A stretch of DNA of 64,000 nt from Sphaerisporangium cinnabarinum (GTDB lineage: Bacteria; Actinomycetota; Actinomycetes; Actinomycetales; Cellulomonadaceae), in assembly GCA_003052455.1 (NCBI GenBank), contig QAPD01000001.1, positions 1 through 64,000 on the forward strand, in the 5' to 3' direction. Made by a program: the position numbers and the translations under genes. Positions 51,626 through 61,943 of this stretch are shown one piece after another; position 1 is the first letter of the stretch; every line of letters begins with the position of its first letter. The notes under the pieces are model-generated. The model did not search any database. It saw only the letters and a program-made list of their open reading frames with translations, and was not told the DNA's origin.

Positions 51626-53968
51626 TCAGGCGGGGAGCTGCGCCGTCTCGGCGGCCTTCGTCCCCGTGATGCGGTAGACGTCGAACACGCCGTCGACCTT
51701 GCGGACGGCGCTGAGGACCTGCGCGAGGTGCGCGGGCTCCGCCATCTCGAAGACGAAGCGCGACATCGCCACGCGGTCGTTCGAGGTCGAGACGGTCGCC
51801 GAGAGGATGTTCACGTGGTTGTCCGACAGGACGCGCGTCACGTCGGAGAGCAGGCGCGCACGGTCGAGCGCCTCGACCTGGATCTGCACGAGGAACATCG
51901 CGTTGCTGCCCGTGGTCCACGAGACGTCGACGATCCGCTCGGGCTGGTTGCGCAGCCCGACGACGTTCGCGCAGTCCGCGCGGTGCACGCTCACGCCCTG
52001 CCCGCGCGTGACGAACCCGATGATCTCGTCGCCCGGGACCGGGGTGCAGCACTTCGCGAGCTTGACCCAGATGTCGTCGACGCCCTTGACCATGACGCCC
52101 GGGTCCCCCGTGCGCACGCGGCGCGCGGTGTGCCCGGGACGGGCGGTCTCGGCGACGTCCTCGACCGTACCCTCCTCGCCGCCCATCGCCTGGACGAGCT
52201 TGGAGACGACGTTCGCCGCCGACACCTGGCCCTCGCCGATCGCCGCATACAGCGCGGTGACGTCCGCGAAGCGGAGCTCGTTGGCGAGCGCGACGAGCGA
52301 CTCGTGCGACAGCAGGCGCTGGATCGGCAGGTTCTGCTTGCGCATCGCCTTGGCGATCGCGTCCTTGCCGTGCTCGACGGCCTCCTCGCGACGCTCCTTG
52401 GAGAACCACTGCCGGATCTTGTTGCGTGCCCGCGGGCTCTTGACGAACGCGAGCCAGTCGCGGCTGGGCCCCGCGTTCTCGGACTTCGAGGTGAGGACGT
52501 CGACCGAGTCGCCGTTCTCGAGCGTCGAGTCGAGCGGGACGAGCCGGCCGTTGACCCGCGCACCCATGGTCCGGTGCCCGACCTCGGTGTGCACCGCGTA
52601 GGCGAAGTCGACCGGCGTCGAGCCCGCCGGCAGCGCCATGACGTCGCCCTTGGGGGTGAAGACGTAGACCTCCGCGCCGCCGATCTCGAAGCGCAGGGAG
52701 TCGAGGAACTCGGCCGGGTCGGCCGTCTCGCGCTGCCAGTCCACGAGCTGGCGCAGCCACCGCATGTCGTTGGCCGCGGCGTCGTCCTTGGCCGTCTTGC
52801 CGCCCGACTTCGCGGTCTCCTTGTACTTCCAGTGCGCCGCGACGCCGTACTCCGCGCGCCGGTGCATCTCGTGCGTGCGGATCTGGATCTCGACCGGCTT
52901 GCCGCCCGGCCCGATGACCGTCGTGTGCAGCGACTGGTACATGTTGAACTTCGGCATCGCGATGTAGTCCTTGAACCGCCCCGGCACGGGGTTCCACCGC
53001 GCGTGCAGCGCGCCGAGCGCCGCGTAGCAGTCCCGGACGCTGTCCACCAGGACGCGCGCGCCGACGAGGTCGTAGATCTCCGCGAAGTCGTGGCCGCGCA
53101 CGATCATCTTCTGGTAGATCGAGTAGTAGTGCTTCGGACGGCCGGTGACGGTCGCCTTGATCTTCGCGCTCCGCAGGTCGGCCGTGACCTGCTCGCGCAC
53201 GACGGCCAGGTACTCCTCGCGCGCGGGCGCGCGCTCGGCGACGAGGTGGACGATCTCGTCGTACACCTTGGGGTACAGGGCCTGGAAGGACAGGTCCTCG
53301 AGCTCCCACTTGATCGTGTTCATGCCGAGGCGGTGGGCGAGCGGCGCGTAGATCTCGAGCGTCTCGCGCGCCTTGCGCCCCGCCGACGACGACGACACGT
53401 ACTTCCAGGTGCGGGCGTTGTGCAGGCGGTCGGCGAGCTTGATGACGAGCACGCGGATGTCGCGCGCCATGGCGACGACCATCTTGCGCACCGTCTCGGC
53501 CTGCGCCGCGTCGCCGTACGTCACCTTGTCGAGCTTGGTCACGCCGTCGACGAGCATGGCGATCTCCTCGCCGTACTCCTCGGTGAGCTGCGCGAGCGAG
53601 TAGTCGGTGTCCTCGACCGTGTCGTGCAGCAGCGCGGCGGCGAGCGTCGACCCGTCGAACCCGAGCTCGGCGAGGATCGTCGCGACCGCGACGGGGTGCG
53701 TGATGTACGGGTCGCCGCTCTTGCGCAGCTGGCCACGGTGGGCGCGCTCGGCGGTCTCGTAGGCGCGCTCGATGACGCTGAGGTCCGTGCGGGGGTGGTT
53801 GGTGCGGACCGCCTGGAGCACCGGCTCGAGCGCCGGGCTGCCCGCGTTGGGGCGCGCGCCGAAGCGCACGAGGCGGGAGCGGACGCCGCGCCCGCCCGAG
53901 CCACCGGTGCCGGAGGTCGGGGCGCCCGCGCGCTCAGGAGCGCGCGACGTCCGGGTGTTCTCGCTCAT
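51626..53968 (-). CDS. relA: Bifunctional (p)ppGpp synthetase/hydrolase Rsh
   Basis: 780 residues. HD hydrolase domain at about 80-230 with intact [13 protein letters not shown]; synthetase domain with [21 protein letters not shown] and [20 protein letters not shown] domain ([27 protein letters not shown]); C-terminal ACT domain ([23 protein letters not shown]). Both enzymatic centres look complete, so it makes and degrades the alarmone. ATG 53968 with GGAGG five bases upstream. The first 50 residues are a low-complexity Gly/Arg/Thr tail. Between secF-apt and the ligase. Confidence 0.96.
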   Translation of the reverse strand: MSENTRTSRAPERAGAPTSGTGGSGGRGVRSRLVRFGARPNAGSPALEPVLQAVRTNHPRTDLSVIERAYETAERAHRGQLRKSGDPYITHPVAVATILAELGFDGSTLAAALLHDTVEDTDYSLAQLTEEYGEEIAMLVDGVTKLDKVTYGDAAQAETVRKMVVAMARDIRVLVIKLADRLHNARTWKYVSSSSAGRKARETLEIYAPLAHRLGMNTIKWELEDLSFQALYPKVYDEIVHLVAERAPAREEYLAVVREQVTADLRSAKIKATVTGRPKHYYSIYQKMIVRGHDFAEIYDLVGARVLVDSVRDCYAALGALHARWNPVPGRFKDYIAMPKFNMYQSLHTTVIGPGGKPVEIQIRTHEMHRRAEYGVAAHWKYKETAKSGGKTAKDDAAANDMRWLRQLVDWQRETADPAEFLDSLRFEIGGAEVYVFTPKGDVMALPAGSTPVDFAYAVHTEVGHRTMGARVNGRLVPLDSTLENGDSVDVLTSKSENAGPSRDWLAFVKSPRARNKIRQWFSKERREEAVEHGKDAIAKAMRKQNLPIQRLLSHESLVALANELRFADVTALYAAIGEGQVSAANVVSKLVQAMGGEEGTVEDVAETARPGHTARRVRTGDPGVMVKGVDDIWVKLAKCCTPVPGDEIIGFVTRGQGVSVHRADCANVVGLRNQPERIVDVSWTTGSNAMFLVQIQVEALDRARLLSDVTRVLSDNHVNILSATVSTSNDRVAMSRFVFEMAEPAHLAQVLSAVRKVDGVFDVYRITGTKAAETAQLPA

Positions 53969-54042
53969 GCGCGCCTCCTTCCGCAGGGCGGCGGCCACCG
54001 GCACGATGCCGGCGACCAGCCGAGACGACCGGAGTGGCAATC

Positions 54043-54648
54043 CTACGACTCGACGTGGACCAGCGTGGCCACCTCGCGGCCCGCGAGCCGCTCGCGGCCT
54101 CCCAGACCCTCGAGCTCGAGGAGGAACGCCAGGCCCACCACGACGCCTCCCCCGCGCTCGACGAGCTCGGCGCCCGCGGCCGCCGTGCCCCCGGTCGCGA
54201 GCACGTCGTCCACCACGAGAACGCGCGCACCCGGGGGCAGTGTTCCCGACCGGAGCTCGATCGTCGCGGTGCCGTACTCGAGGTCGTAGGTGACGGTGTC
54301 CGTCGGCGGCGGGAGCTTGCCCGCCTTGCGCAGCGGCACGAACCCGACGCCGAGGTGCGTCGCGAGCGGCGCCCCGATGAGGAACCCCCGCGCCTCCATG
54401 CCCGCGACGAGGTCGACCCCGCCCGCGGCGCGCGCCACGTCACCGAGCGCCTCGACCACGTGGCCGAAGGCGTCGCCGTCGGCCAGCAGGCCGGTGATGT
54501 CCCGGAAGACGATCCCCGGCCCCGGGTAGTCCGGGACGGCGCGGACGAGCTCGAGCACGCGCGAGGCGCGCTCCGGGCCGAGGCCGGCGAGGTGGACGGC
54601 GCGCAGGCCGCCCGCCTCGCCGGCCGACACGTGACCGGGTGCCGTCAT
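54043..54648 (-). CDS. apt: Adenine phosphoribosyltransferase
   Basis: 201 residues, salvages adenine to AMP. Motifs [54 protein letters not shown] and PRPP loop [21 protein letters not shown] short N-terminal extension precedes the core. ATG 54648 overlaps the secF stop (ATGA). Confidence 0.95.
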   Translation of the reverse strand: MTAPGHVSAGEAGGLRAVHLAGLGPERASRVLELVRAVPDYPGPGIVFRDITGLLADGDAFGHVVEALGDVARAAGGVDLVAGMEARGFLIGAPLATHLGVGFVPLRKAGKLPPPTDTVTYDLEYGTATIELRSGTLPPGARVLVVDDVLATGGTAAAGAELVERGGGVVVGLAFLLELEGLGGRERLAGREVATLVHVES

Positions 54649-55763
54649 CGGGGACGACGGCGGCGCGGCTGCGCCTTGTTGCCCTGGTGCGCGCCCGGCT
54701 GGAGCTGGCGGTGCCCCGCCCCGACTCCGGCCGCCGCGAGCGCGGCGTCCTCCTCGTCGCCCGCGACCTCGGCCCGCTCCGCCCGCAGCGCGAGGACCTT
54801 GGCCGTGTGCTCCTGGATCGGCTTCTCGCGCTCGCGCAGCGCCACCTCGAGCGGCGTCGCGAGGTACACCGACGAGTACGCGCCGACGGCCATGCCGACG
54901 AACAGCGCGAGCGCGATGTCGCGCAGCGTGCCCGCGCCGAGGAGGAACGCCCCGATGAAGAGGATGGCCGCGACGGGGAGCAGCGCGACGACGGACGTGT
55001 TGATCGAGCGCACGAGCGTCTGGTTGATCGCGAGGTTCGCCCGCTCGGCGTACGTGCTGCGGGTCTGGTCGAGCACGCCCGCGGTGTTCTCGCGGACCTT
55101 GTCGAAGACCACGACGGTGTCGTAGATCGAGTACGCGAGGATCGTCAGGAGCCCGATCACCGTCGCCGGCGTGATCTCCCAGCCGATCGCCGCGTAGATG
55201 CCCACCGTGACGATCAGGTCGTGGAACAGCGCGATGACCGCGGCGAGCGCCATGCGCCAGTTCCGGAAGTAGATCGTCATGACCAGGCTCACGAGGAGCA
55301 GGAACACGACGAGGCCGACGACGGCCTTCTGGGAGACGTCCTTGCCCCAGGTCGGGCCGATGTACGAGCTCGTCACCTCCCCTTCGGAGACGTCGTACGC
55401 GCCCGCGAGCTCGACCGCGACCTGCTCGACCTGCGCGTTGCTGAGCTGCGCCGTCTGCACCCGGACGGTGCTAGCTCCCACCGAGGTGACGCGCGGCACC
55501 TCCTCGGGGGCGACCGCCGCGACAGCGTCGAGCGCTGGCTGCTGCGAGGTGTCCGAGACGCCGGAGACGGTGAACTCGGACCCACCCCGGAACTCGATGC
55601 CGAGGTTGAGCCCGTCACCGGCGACCCGGACCCCGATGATGCCGAGGGACAGGACGACCAGGACGAGCGCCACGACGAAGTACGCGCGTCGCTTGGCGAC
55701 GATGGCGTAGGACCGGCGACCGGTGTACAGGTCGTTGCCCCACTGGGCGAAACCGCTGGCCAT
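54645..55763 (-). CDS. secF: Protein translocase subunit SecF
   Basis: 372 residues, six membrane spans with the periplasmic loop between spans 1 and 2. LGIEFRGGSEFTV (SecF signature), ISVVALLPVAAILFIGAFLLGAG-type and AVGAYSSVYLATPLEV region. Works with SecD and YajC to pull substrate proteins through SecYEG using the proton gradient. ATG shares a base with the secD stop; C-terminal tail is Gln/Arg-rich. Confidence 0.95.
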   Translation of the reverse strand: MASGFAQWGNDLYTGRRSYAIVAKRRAYFVVALVLVVLSLGIIGVRVAGDGLNLGIEFRGGSEFTVSGVSDTSQQPALDAVAAVAPEEVPRVTSVGASTVRVQTAQLSNAQVEQVAVELAGAYDVSEGEVTSSYIGPTWGKDVSQKAVVGLVVFLLLVSLVMTIYFRNWRMALAAVIALFHDLIVTVGIYAAIGWEITPATVIGLLTILAYSIYDTVVVFDKVRENTAGVLDQTRSTYAERANLAINQTLVRSINTSVVALLPVAAILFIGAFLLGAGTLRDIALALFVGMAVGAYSSVYLATPLEVALREREKPIQEHTAKVLALRAERAEVAGDEEDAALAAAGVGAGHRQLQPGAHQGNKAQPRRRRPR

Positions 55764-57757
55764 CAGTGCTTCTCCTCGTTCTCGTCGCCTGCCGCGTCAG
55801 CGGCCGGGGACCCGTCGTCGCCGTCCGCGGAGGCGGCGGCTCGCCGCTCGGCCGCGCGGCGCTCCGCGATGGTCATGCGCGGACCGTCCGACCGGCCCAC
55901 GCCCGCGCCGACCGTCTCCCGCACGGGCGCCGCGCGCTCGGGCGTCGGGGCGTCCTGCACGGGCGCGTCCTCGATGACGGCGTCGCCGACCGCGGGGGCC
56001 GTCGACGTCGCGCCGACGACACGACCGCGACCTGCGTACCGCGGACCGCGCACACCAAGGCGCCGCGGGTCGAGCCCCGAGGCCGGGTGGCCGTTCGCGA
56101 AGAACTTGGTCCGGGCGAGGAGCTGCATGAGCGGGTGCGTGAACAGGAACACCACGATGAGGTCGACCAGGGTGGTCAGGCCGAGCGTGAACGCGAAGCC
56201 GCGCACGCCGCCGACGGCCAGGTAGTACAGCACCACCGCGGCGACAAAGTTCACCGCGTCCGAGGCGAGGATCGTGCGGCGGGCGCGCTGCCAGCCCTTC
56301 TCCACCGCGGAGTTCAGCGTCCGGCCGTCGCGCAGCTCGTCGCGGATGCGTTCGAAGTACACGATGAACGAGTCCGCGGTGATACCGATCGCGACGATGA
56401 GCCCCGCGACGCCGGCGAGCGACAGGCGGTACCCGATCGTCCACGAGAGCACCGAGATCACGCCGTACGACACGACGGCCGCGATGCCGAGCGACGCGAC
56501 GGTGACCAGGCCGAGCACGCGGTACTGGAAGAGCGAGTAGATGACGACCAGCAGCAGGCCGATCGCGCCCGCGAGCAGACCCTTCTCGAGCTGCTCGGAG
56601 CCGAGCGTCGCCGAGATCTGCTCCTGACTACGCACCTCGAACGTCAGCGGTAGCGAGCCGAAGTTGAGCTGGTTCGCGAGGGTCGCCGCGCTGTCGCGCG
56701 TGAAGCTGCCCGAGATCTCGGCCTTGCCGTCGGGGATCGCGACCTGCGAGACGGGCGCCGAGATGACGAGGCCGTCGAGGACCATCGCGAACTGGTTCTG
56801 CGGCGACGGGAGCGTCGTGAGACGCGTCGTGACGTCACGGAAGGCCTTGGTGCCCTCGGAGTCGAACTCGATGTTGACGACCCACTCGTTGGTGACGACG
56901 CCGTTCTGCCCGACGCGCAGGCCGGAGCTCGCGTTCGAGATGTCGGTGCCCTCGATCTCGACCGGGCCCAGGATGTACTTGGCCGTGCCGTCGTCGGCGC
57001 ACGAGACGAACGCGCTGTCGGTCGGGCCGCTGTCGCCGCCCACGAGGTTCTCGGGGAGCGTGCAGTCGAGCGCGTCGAACTGCGCCTGCAGCTCCGGCGT
57101 GATCTGCGCGAGGTCGCTCGGGTTCTCCGGGCGGGTCGTCTCCGGCGCGTCCGTCGTGGCGCCGTCTGCCGGGGCGTCCGTCGCTGCGTCGGCCGCCGGG
57201 TCCGTGCCGTCCTCGGCCGCGGGGTCCGTCGCGCCGTCGGTGGCCGCGTCCGCGGACTCCGTCGCGTCCGGGGCGTCCTCGGCCGTGGCGTCCTCGCCCG
57301 CGGCCGGGTCGGTGGACTCGTCGGCGGGCGTCGCCGTCGGCATGCCGACGGAGAGCACGGGGCGGAAGCGCATCTGGGCCGAGGTGCTGACGAGGTCGAT
57401 GGTCTCCTGGGACGGCTGCCCCGGGATCCCGACGACGATGTTGTTACGACCCTGGCTCGTGATCTCGGCCTCGGAGACACCCTGCGCGTCGATGCGCTGG
57501 CGGATGACGTTGATCGCCTGGTTGATGTCCTCGGCCGTCGGCTGCGAGCCGTCGGTGGTGACGGGCTCCAGGATGATCTGCGTGCCACCCTCGAGATCGA
57601 GCGCGAGGCCCGGGGTGAGGCTCGCCCCGCCCGGGTTGTCCTCGGTCTTCGGGTCGAGCTTCGTGCCCGCGAAGAGGGACCCGAAGAGGACGACGATGAG
57701 GATTCCCAGGGTGACGAGGGTCCGTACGGGCCTCGCTCGTGTGCTGCTGGTGGCCAA
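55763..57757 (-). CDS. secD: Protein translocase subunit SecD
   Basis: 664 residues, six spans. Signature GLALDLEGGTQIIL, NVIRQRIDAQGVSEAEITSQG, GIPGQPSQETIDL, and the second half FEVRSQEQISATLGSEQLEKGLLAGAIG, AVVSYGVISVLSWTIGYRLSLAGVAGLIVAIGITADSFIVYFERIRDEL in separate short blocks. A loop between about residues 145 and 220 is an Ala/Asp/Thr-rich insertion typical of actinobacteria, and the C-terminus is long and charged. Start is uncertain: TTG 57757 (LATSSTRARPV) is closest to the hydrophobic segment, while GTG 57802 gives 15 more residues. Confidence 0.93.
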   Translation of the reverse strand: MATSSTRARPVRTLVTLGILIVVLFGSLFAGTKLDPKTEDNPGGASLTPGLALDLEGGTQIILEPVTTDGSQPTAEDINQAINVIRQRIDAQGVSEAEITSQGRNNIVVGIPGQPSQETIDLVSTSAQMRFRPVLSVGMPTATPADESTDPAAGEDATAEDAPDATESADAATDGATDPAAEDGTDPAADAATDAPADGATTDAPETTRPENPSDLAQITPELQAQFDALDCTLPENLVGGDSGPTDSAFVSCADDGTAKYILGPVEIEGTDISNASSGLRVGQNGVVTNEWVVNIEFDSEGTKAFRDVTTRLTTLPSPQNQFAMVLDGLVISAPVSQVAIPDGKAEISGSFTRDSAATLANQLNFGSLPLTFEVRSQEQISATLGSEQLEKGLLAGAIGLLLVVIYSLFQYRVLGLVTVASLGIAAVVSYGVISVLSWTIGYRLSLAGVAGLIVAIGITADSFIVYFERIRDELRDGRTLNSAVEKGWQRARRTILASDAVNFVAAVVLYYLAVGGVRGFAFTLGLTTLVDLIVVFLFTHPLMQLLARTKFFANGHPASGLDPRRLGVRGPRYAGRGRVVGATSTAPAVGDAVIEDAPVQDAPTPERAAPVRETVGAGVGRSDGPRMTIAERRAAERRAAASADGDDGSPAADAAGDENEEKH

Positions 57758-57838
57758 CTGTCCGTCTCTTCTCGTGCGTGTGCGGTGGGCCTCGCGGCCC
57801 ACCGCGTCAGGCCGGTCGCGGCAGCGACCGGCATAGGG

Positions 57839-58297
57839 TCACTTGATGTCGGTGCCGTCGTCCCGGCGTCCGCGGTCCTTCTCCGACCGGTCGTCGGTCA
57901 GACCGGAGAGGTCGTCGGGCACGACGAGGTCGTCGACGTCGCCCTTCGTGGTGGTCCCGGCGTCGGCGCCGGCGGTGCCGTACTCGGCCGCGTCCTCGGA
58001 CGCGTCGTCCGCCGTCGTCTCCTCGGTCTCCTCGACCGGGGGCTCGACGAGCTTGGCGATCGCGGCGCGCAGCCACCGGGACTGGTTGCCCGGCGTCGAC
58101 TCGATGGTGATGACGTCGGCCTCGTCGTCGACGTCGACGACCGTGCCGAACATGCCCGAGCCCGTCATCACCTCCTGCCCGGGGGCGAGGGTCGCCCGGA
58201 AGTTCTGGGCCTCGCGCTGCTGCTTGCGGGTGCGGCTGGTCATGAGGAACATCGCACCCGCCGCGAGGGCGAGGATGAGGATGAAGCTGATATCCAT
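57839..58297 (-). CDS. yajC: Preprotein translocase subunit YajC
   Basis: 152 residues: N-terminal membrane span (ISFILILALAAGAMFLM), KQQREAQNFRATLAPGQEVMTGSGMFGTVV core read in parts, then a long acidic tail (about residues 90-152, Asp/Glu/Thr/Ala) that is not conserved. ATG 58297 with its own promoter (58338-58366). Heads the yajC-secD-secF-apt operon. Confidence 0.92.
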   Translation of the reverse strand: MDISFILILALAAGAMFLMTSRTRKQQREAQNFRATLAPGQEVMTGSGMFGTVVDVDDEADVITIESTPGNQSRWLRAAIAKLVEPPVEETEETTADDASEDAAEYGTAGADAGTTTKGDVDDLVVPDDLSGLTDDRSEKDRGRRDDGTDIK

Positions 58298-58337
58298 GAC
58301 GGAGTCTCGTGTCCTGTTCTGTGCGGGATCTGCGCGC

Positions 58338-58366
58338 AGTCTAGGCGTGCGCGCACGGTTCACCAA
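58338..58366 (-). promoter_or_regulatory. Promoter of the yajC-secD-secF-apt operon
   Basis: -35 TTGGTG (58366-58361), 17-base spacer, -10 TAGACT (58343-58338). Transcript would start near 58332, about 35 bases before the yajC ATG. A second possible -10, TAGAAT, lies upstream at 58415-58410 without a matching -35. Confidence 0.65.
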
Positions 58367-58486
58367 CGAGCCGTCTCGCCGCGGAGTTCCGCCCGCTCGG
58401 GTCCCGACCATTCTAGGACCACCCGCGGAGAGCCTGTGACCGTCGTCACGGAGCGCTCCGGCGGGCCCGTGACCTCCGGCGTCGCC

Positions 58487-59563
58487 TCAGGCGTCGAAGA
58501 GCGTGCCGCCCTCGCGCGGCGGGGTGAGCCCGAGGTGCGCCCAGGCGGCCGGGGTCGCGACGCGGCCTCGCGGCGTCCGCCCGATCAGGCCCTCGCGCAC
58601 GAGGTACGGCTCGGCGACGGTCTCGACCGTCTCCGCCTCCTCGCCCACCGTCACCGCGAGCGTCGTCAGGCCCACGGGACCGCCGTTGAAGCGCGTGCAC
58701 AGCGCGGTGAGCACCGCCCGGTCGAGCCGGTCCAGGCCGATCGGGTCCACCTCGTAGACCTCGAGCGCCGCGCGCGCGGCCGCGAGGTCCATCGTCCCGT
58801 CGCCCCGCACCTGCGCCCAGTCGCGCACGCGCCGCAGCAGGCGGTTCGCGATGCGGGGCGTGCCGCGCGAGCGGCCCGCGATCTCACGGGCGGCCTCCGG
58901 GTCGAGCGCGACGCCGAGCAGGCCGGCCGAGCGCGTCAGCACGCGCTCGAGCTCGTCGCCCGAGTAGAAGTCCAGGTGCCCGGTGAAGCCGAACCGGTCG
59001 CGCAGCGGCGCGGGCAGGAGCCCTGCGCGCGTCGTCGCACCGACCGCCGTGAACGGCGGCAGCGAGAGCGGGATGGCGCTCGCCCCGGCCCCCTTGCCCA
59101 CGACGACGTCGACGCGGAAGTCCTCCATCGCCATGTAGAGGAGCTCCTCGGCCGGTCGCGCGAGCCGGTGGATCTCGTCGATGAACAGGACCTCGCCCTC
59201 CTCGAGCGAGGACAGCACCGCCGCGAGGTCGCCGGCGTGCTGGATCGCCGGACCGGACGTCACGCGGAGCGACGTGCCGAGCTCCGCGGCGATGATCATG
59301 GCGAGCGTCGTCTTGCCGAGCCCGGGCGGGCCCGACAGGAGCACGTGGTCGGGCGCGCTCCCCCGCGCGAGCGCCGCCTGGAGCACGAGCGACAGCTGGT
59401 CGCGCACGACGGCCTGGCCGACGAACTCCTCCAGCCGGCGCGGGCGCAGCGCGGCCTCGGCCGCGCGCTCGAGGTCGTCCGCGCCCGCCGCGACGATGCG
59501 CTCCGACGAGAACGTGCCGTCCCCGCCGAGGTCGTCGAGACCCACCTGGTCGAAGGTCGCCAT
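58487..59563 (-). CDS. ruvB: Holliday junction branch migration helicase RuvB
   Basis: 358 residues: N-terminal AAA+ (Walker [23 protein letters not shown], Walker [11 protein letters not shown], sensor [20 protein letters not shown]), C-terminal winged helix. All ATPase residues are intact. ATG 59563 has GGAG six bases upstream; the ruvA stop is two bases before the start, so ruvA and ruvB are coupled. Confidence 0.96.
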   Translation of the reverse strand: MATFDQVGLDDLGGDGTFSSERIVAAGADDLERAAEAALRPRRLEEFVGQAVVRDQLSLVLQAALARGSAPDHVLLSGPPGLGKTTLAMIIAAELGTSLRVTSGPAIQHAGDLAAVLSSLEEGEVLFIDEIHRLARPAEELLYMAMEDFRVDVVVGKGAGASAIPLSLPPFTAVGATTRAGLLPAPLRDRFGFTGHLDFYSGDELERVLTRSAGLLGVALDPEAAREIAGRSRGTPRIANRLLRRVRDWAQVRGDGTMDLAAARAALEVYEVDPIGLDRLDRAVLTALCTRFNGGPVGLTTLAVTVGEEAETVETVAEPYLVREGLIGRTPRGRVATPAAWAHLGLTPPREGGTLFDA

Positions 59564-59565
59564 CG

Positions 59566-60198
59566 TCAGCTCCTCGGCCCGCCGAGAACCCGCAGCGCGG
59601 CGCGCAGCGCACCCGCCACGTCGGGCGCCTCGACGACGTCGACGCCCGCCTCGGCGAGCACGGTGGACACCGCGTCGTCCGCGGCCTTGAGGTTCCAGCC
59701 GAGCCCGACGAGCGCCTCGACCACCTGGTCGCGGCGGTCGTCCGGACGCGCCGCCGCCGAGGCGGTCGACCGCGCCTCGGGGGCGTCGGAGCCCGTGGGC
59801 GGGCCGAGCTTGTCGCCGAGCTCGAGCGCGATGCGCTGCGCACCCTTGTTGCCGATGCCGGGGACGCGCACGAGCGCGGCGATGTCGGCACCCGCGACCG
59901 CACGGCGCAGGCCGTCTGGGGTGTGCACGGCGAGCATCGCGAGCGCGAGGCGCGGACCGACGCCGCTCACGGTCTGGACGGTCTCGAAGACGGCGCGCTC
60001 GTCGTCGTCGGCGAAGCCGTAGAGGGTGAACGAGTCCTCGCGCACGACGAGGCTCGTCGCGAGGCGCGCCGCCTCCCCGACGCGCAGGGCGGCGAGCGTG
60101 GCGGGCGTGGCGTGGACGAGGTAGCCCACTCCTCCGACCTCGAGCACGGCGCGGTCGAGCTGAACGCTCGCCACGACACCGCTCAGGGACGCGATCAC
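59566..60198 (-). CDS. ruvA: Holliday junction DNA-binding protein RuvA
   Basis: 210 residues, OB fold ([28 protein letters not shown]), two helix-hairpin-helix motifs ([33 protein letters not shown]) and a C-terminal RuvB-binding domain. GTG 60198 with GAGGAG upstream. The 185-base gap to ruvC holds a LexA box and a -10 element, so ruvAB can be transcribed on its own. Confidence 0.95.
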   Translation of the reverse strand: MIASLSGVVASVQLDRAVLEVGGVGYLVHATPATLAALRVGEAARLATSLVVREDSFTLYGFADDDERAVFETVQTVSGVGPRLALAMLAVHTPDGLRRAVAGADIAALVRVPGIGNKGAQRIALELGDKLGPPTGSDAPEARSTASAAARPDDRRDQVVEALVGLGWNLKAADDAVSTVLAEAGVDVVEAPDVAGALRAALRVLGGPRS

Positions 60199-60287
60199 GC
60201 AGGCTCCTCTCCCGGCCGGCACCGCCGACCTGGTCCGATGGTCCGCCGGCCCGAGGACCGCCGTCGGGCCGCGCGCCGAGGGGCGCG

Positions 60288-60317
60288 TCGAACACCCGTA
60301 CGACCGCGGTCACTCTA
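60288..60317 (-). promoter_or_regulatory. LexA box and -10 element upstream of ruvAB
   Basis: TCGAAC-ACCC-GTACGA (60288-60303) matches the SOS consensus TCGAACN4GTTCGA at 11 of 12 fixed positions. The minus-strand -10 TAGAGT (60317-60312) is eight bases upstream of the box. Together they suggest damage-inducible expression of ruvAB independent of ruvC. Confidence 0.7.
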
Positions 60318-60383
60318 GCAAGGGCCGCCCACCCGCCGACCGACCGACACGGACCACCGGCGCGACCACCGCCACGGCCGCCT

Positions 60384-60953
60384 CTAGCGCGGCGCGCGGC
60401 GTCCCTTCGCCGCGTGCTCCGCGGCCGCCCAGGCGCGCTGCGCGGGCGTCAGCTCGTGCCGCTCGCCACCTTGCAGGGCGCCCGCCGGGCGCCACAGGTG
60501 GCAGATCGCGAGCGCGAGCGCGTCCGCCGCGTCCGCGGGCTTCGGCGGCTCCGCCAGGCCGAGGATGCTCGCGACCATGCGCTGGACCTGCTCCTTGCCG
60601 GCGCGTCCGCTCCCCGTGACCGCGGCCTTGACCTCCGACGGCGTGTGCAGCGCGACGGGGACGCCCCGCTTCGCCGCCCCGACCATCGCGATCCCCGCGG
60701 CCTGCGCGGTGCCCATGACCGTCCCGACGTTGTGCTGCGCGAACACGCGCTCGACCGCGACGACGTCGGGCACGTGCTCGTCGAGCCATGCGTCGAGCCG
60801 CTCCGCGACCCGCAGCAGCCGCAGGTCCACGCTCAGCTCCGGGTCCGTCCGGATCACCCCGACGGCGACGAGCTCGGCCCGCCGCCCCCGCGCGGAGTCC
60901 ACCACCCCGACACCGCACCGGGTCAGCCCAGGATCCACTCCGAGAACGCGCAC
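60384..60953 (-). CDS. ruvC: Crossover junction endodeoxyribonuclease RuvC
   Basis: 189 residues, RNase H-like resolvase. [17 protein letters not shown] with the first catalytic Asp, [24 protein letters not shown] with Glu, [20 protein letters not shown], and [18 protein letters not shown] with the last two Asp. GTG 60953 with GGGAGGG upstream. A long inverted repeat lies upstream, between it and yebC. Confidence 0.95.
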   Translation of the reverse strand: MRVLGVDPGLTRCGVGVVDSARGRRAELVAVGVIRTDPELSVDLRLLRVAERLDAWLDEHVPDVVAVERVFAQHNVGTVMGTAQAAGIAMVGAAKRGVPVALHTPSEVKAAVTGSGRAGKEQVQRMVASILGLAEPPKPADAADALALAICHLWRPAGALQGGERHELTPAQRAWAAAEHAAKGRRAPR

Positions 60954-61026
60954 GCCAGTACCCTCCCACGACCCGACCACGGAAGCCGTCCGCCTCGCGG
61001 GCCGCAGACCATGGCGAGCCGACACC

Positions 61027-61129
61027 GGCGGGGCGGGTGAGGTGCGCGCGGTCGTGGCGGGCCTGGCGGGAGCGGCGCGAGGAACGAGCGCCGCGGATGG
61101 TAGACCGCGCGCACCTCACCCGCCCCGCC
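61027..61129. repeat. 103-bp element with 27-bp perfect terminal inverted repeats
   Basis: Left arm 61027-61053, right arm 61103-61129, identical as reverse complements over 27 bases, 49-base loop. The loop contains a second hairpin, GCGGCGC/GCGCCGC with a short AAC-containing loop. The element is flanked by ACC on both sides. It occupies the intergenic space between ruvC and yebC. It could be a terminator, a REP/MITE-like element or a structured RNA; it is much longer than the other terminators in the window. Confidence 0.85.
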
Positions 61130-61175
61130 ACCCAGGGGGACCACGCCGTCGGTCTCGGCGACCGAGCCGACGGGA

Positions 61176-61937
61176 TCAGTCGTCGTTCTCGAGCTCCGCC
61201 ATGACCTCGTCCGACGCGTCGAAGTTGGCGTAGACGTTCTGCACGTCGTCGCTGTCCTCGAGCGCGTCGATGAGGCGCAGGATCTTGCGCGCGCCCTCGG
61301 CGTCGACCTCGACCTCCATGGACGGGTGCCAGATCGAGTCGGCGGAGTCGTACTCGATCCCCGCCTCCTGGATGGCGCTGCGCACGGCGACGAGGTCGCT
61401 CGCCTCGGACAGCACCTCGATGACCTCGCCGGAGTCGGTGACCTCCTCGGCCCCCGCCTCGAGCGCGGCGAGCATGACGTCGTCCTCGGTCACGCCGTCC
61501 GCCTTCGGCACGACGACGAGGCCCTTGCGCGAGAAGAGGTAGGACACGGAGCCCGGGTCGGCGAGGTTGCCGCCGTTGCGGCTGAACGCGAGGCGGACCT
61601 CGGAGGCCGCGCGGTTCTTGTTGTCGGTGAGGCACTCGACCAGGACGGCGATGCCGTTCGGGCCGTAGCCCTCGTACATGATCGTCTGGTAGTCGACGGC
61701 GTCGGCGCCCGTGCCCGACCCGCGCTTGACGGCGCGGTCGATGTTGTCGTTGGGGACCGACGACTTCTTCGCCTTCTGGATGGCGTCGAACAGCGTCGGG
61801 TTGCCCGCGGGGTCACCGCCGCCCGTGCGCGCCGCGACCTCGATGTTCTTGATGAGCTTCGCGAAGAGCTTGCCGCGCTTGGCGTCGATGGCCGCCTTCT
61901 TGTGCTTGGTCGTGGCCCACTTGGAGTGCCCTGACAT
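61176..61937 (-). CDS. yebC: YebC/PmpR family protein
   Basis: 253 residues beginning [26 protein letters not shown], the family's characteristic N-terminus, quoted in part. Three-domain helical/beta protein described both as DNA-binding regulator and, more recently, as a translation factor for proline stretches. Standard length. Starts six bases after the pdxT stop with AGGAA inside the pdxT end; coupled. Confidence 0.94.
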   Translation of the reverse strand: MSGHSKWATTKHKKAAIDAKRGKLFAKLIKNIEVAARTGGGDPAGNPTLFDAIQKAKKSSVPNDNIDRAVKRGSGTGADAVDYQTIMYEGYGPNGIAVLVECLTDNKNRAASEVRLAFSRNGGNLADPGSVSYLFSRKGLVVVPKADGVTEDDVMLAALEAGAEEVTDSGEVIEVLSEASDLVAVRSAIQEAGIEYDSADSIWHPSMEVEVDAEGARKILRLIDALEDSDDVQNVYANFDASDEVMAELENDD

Positions 61938-61943
61938 GCGTTC

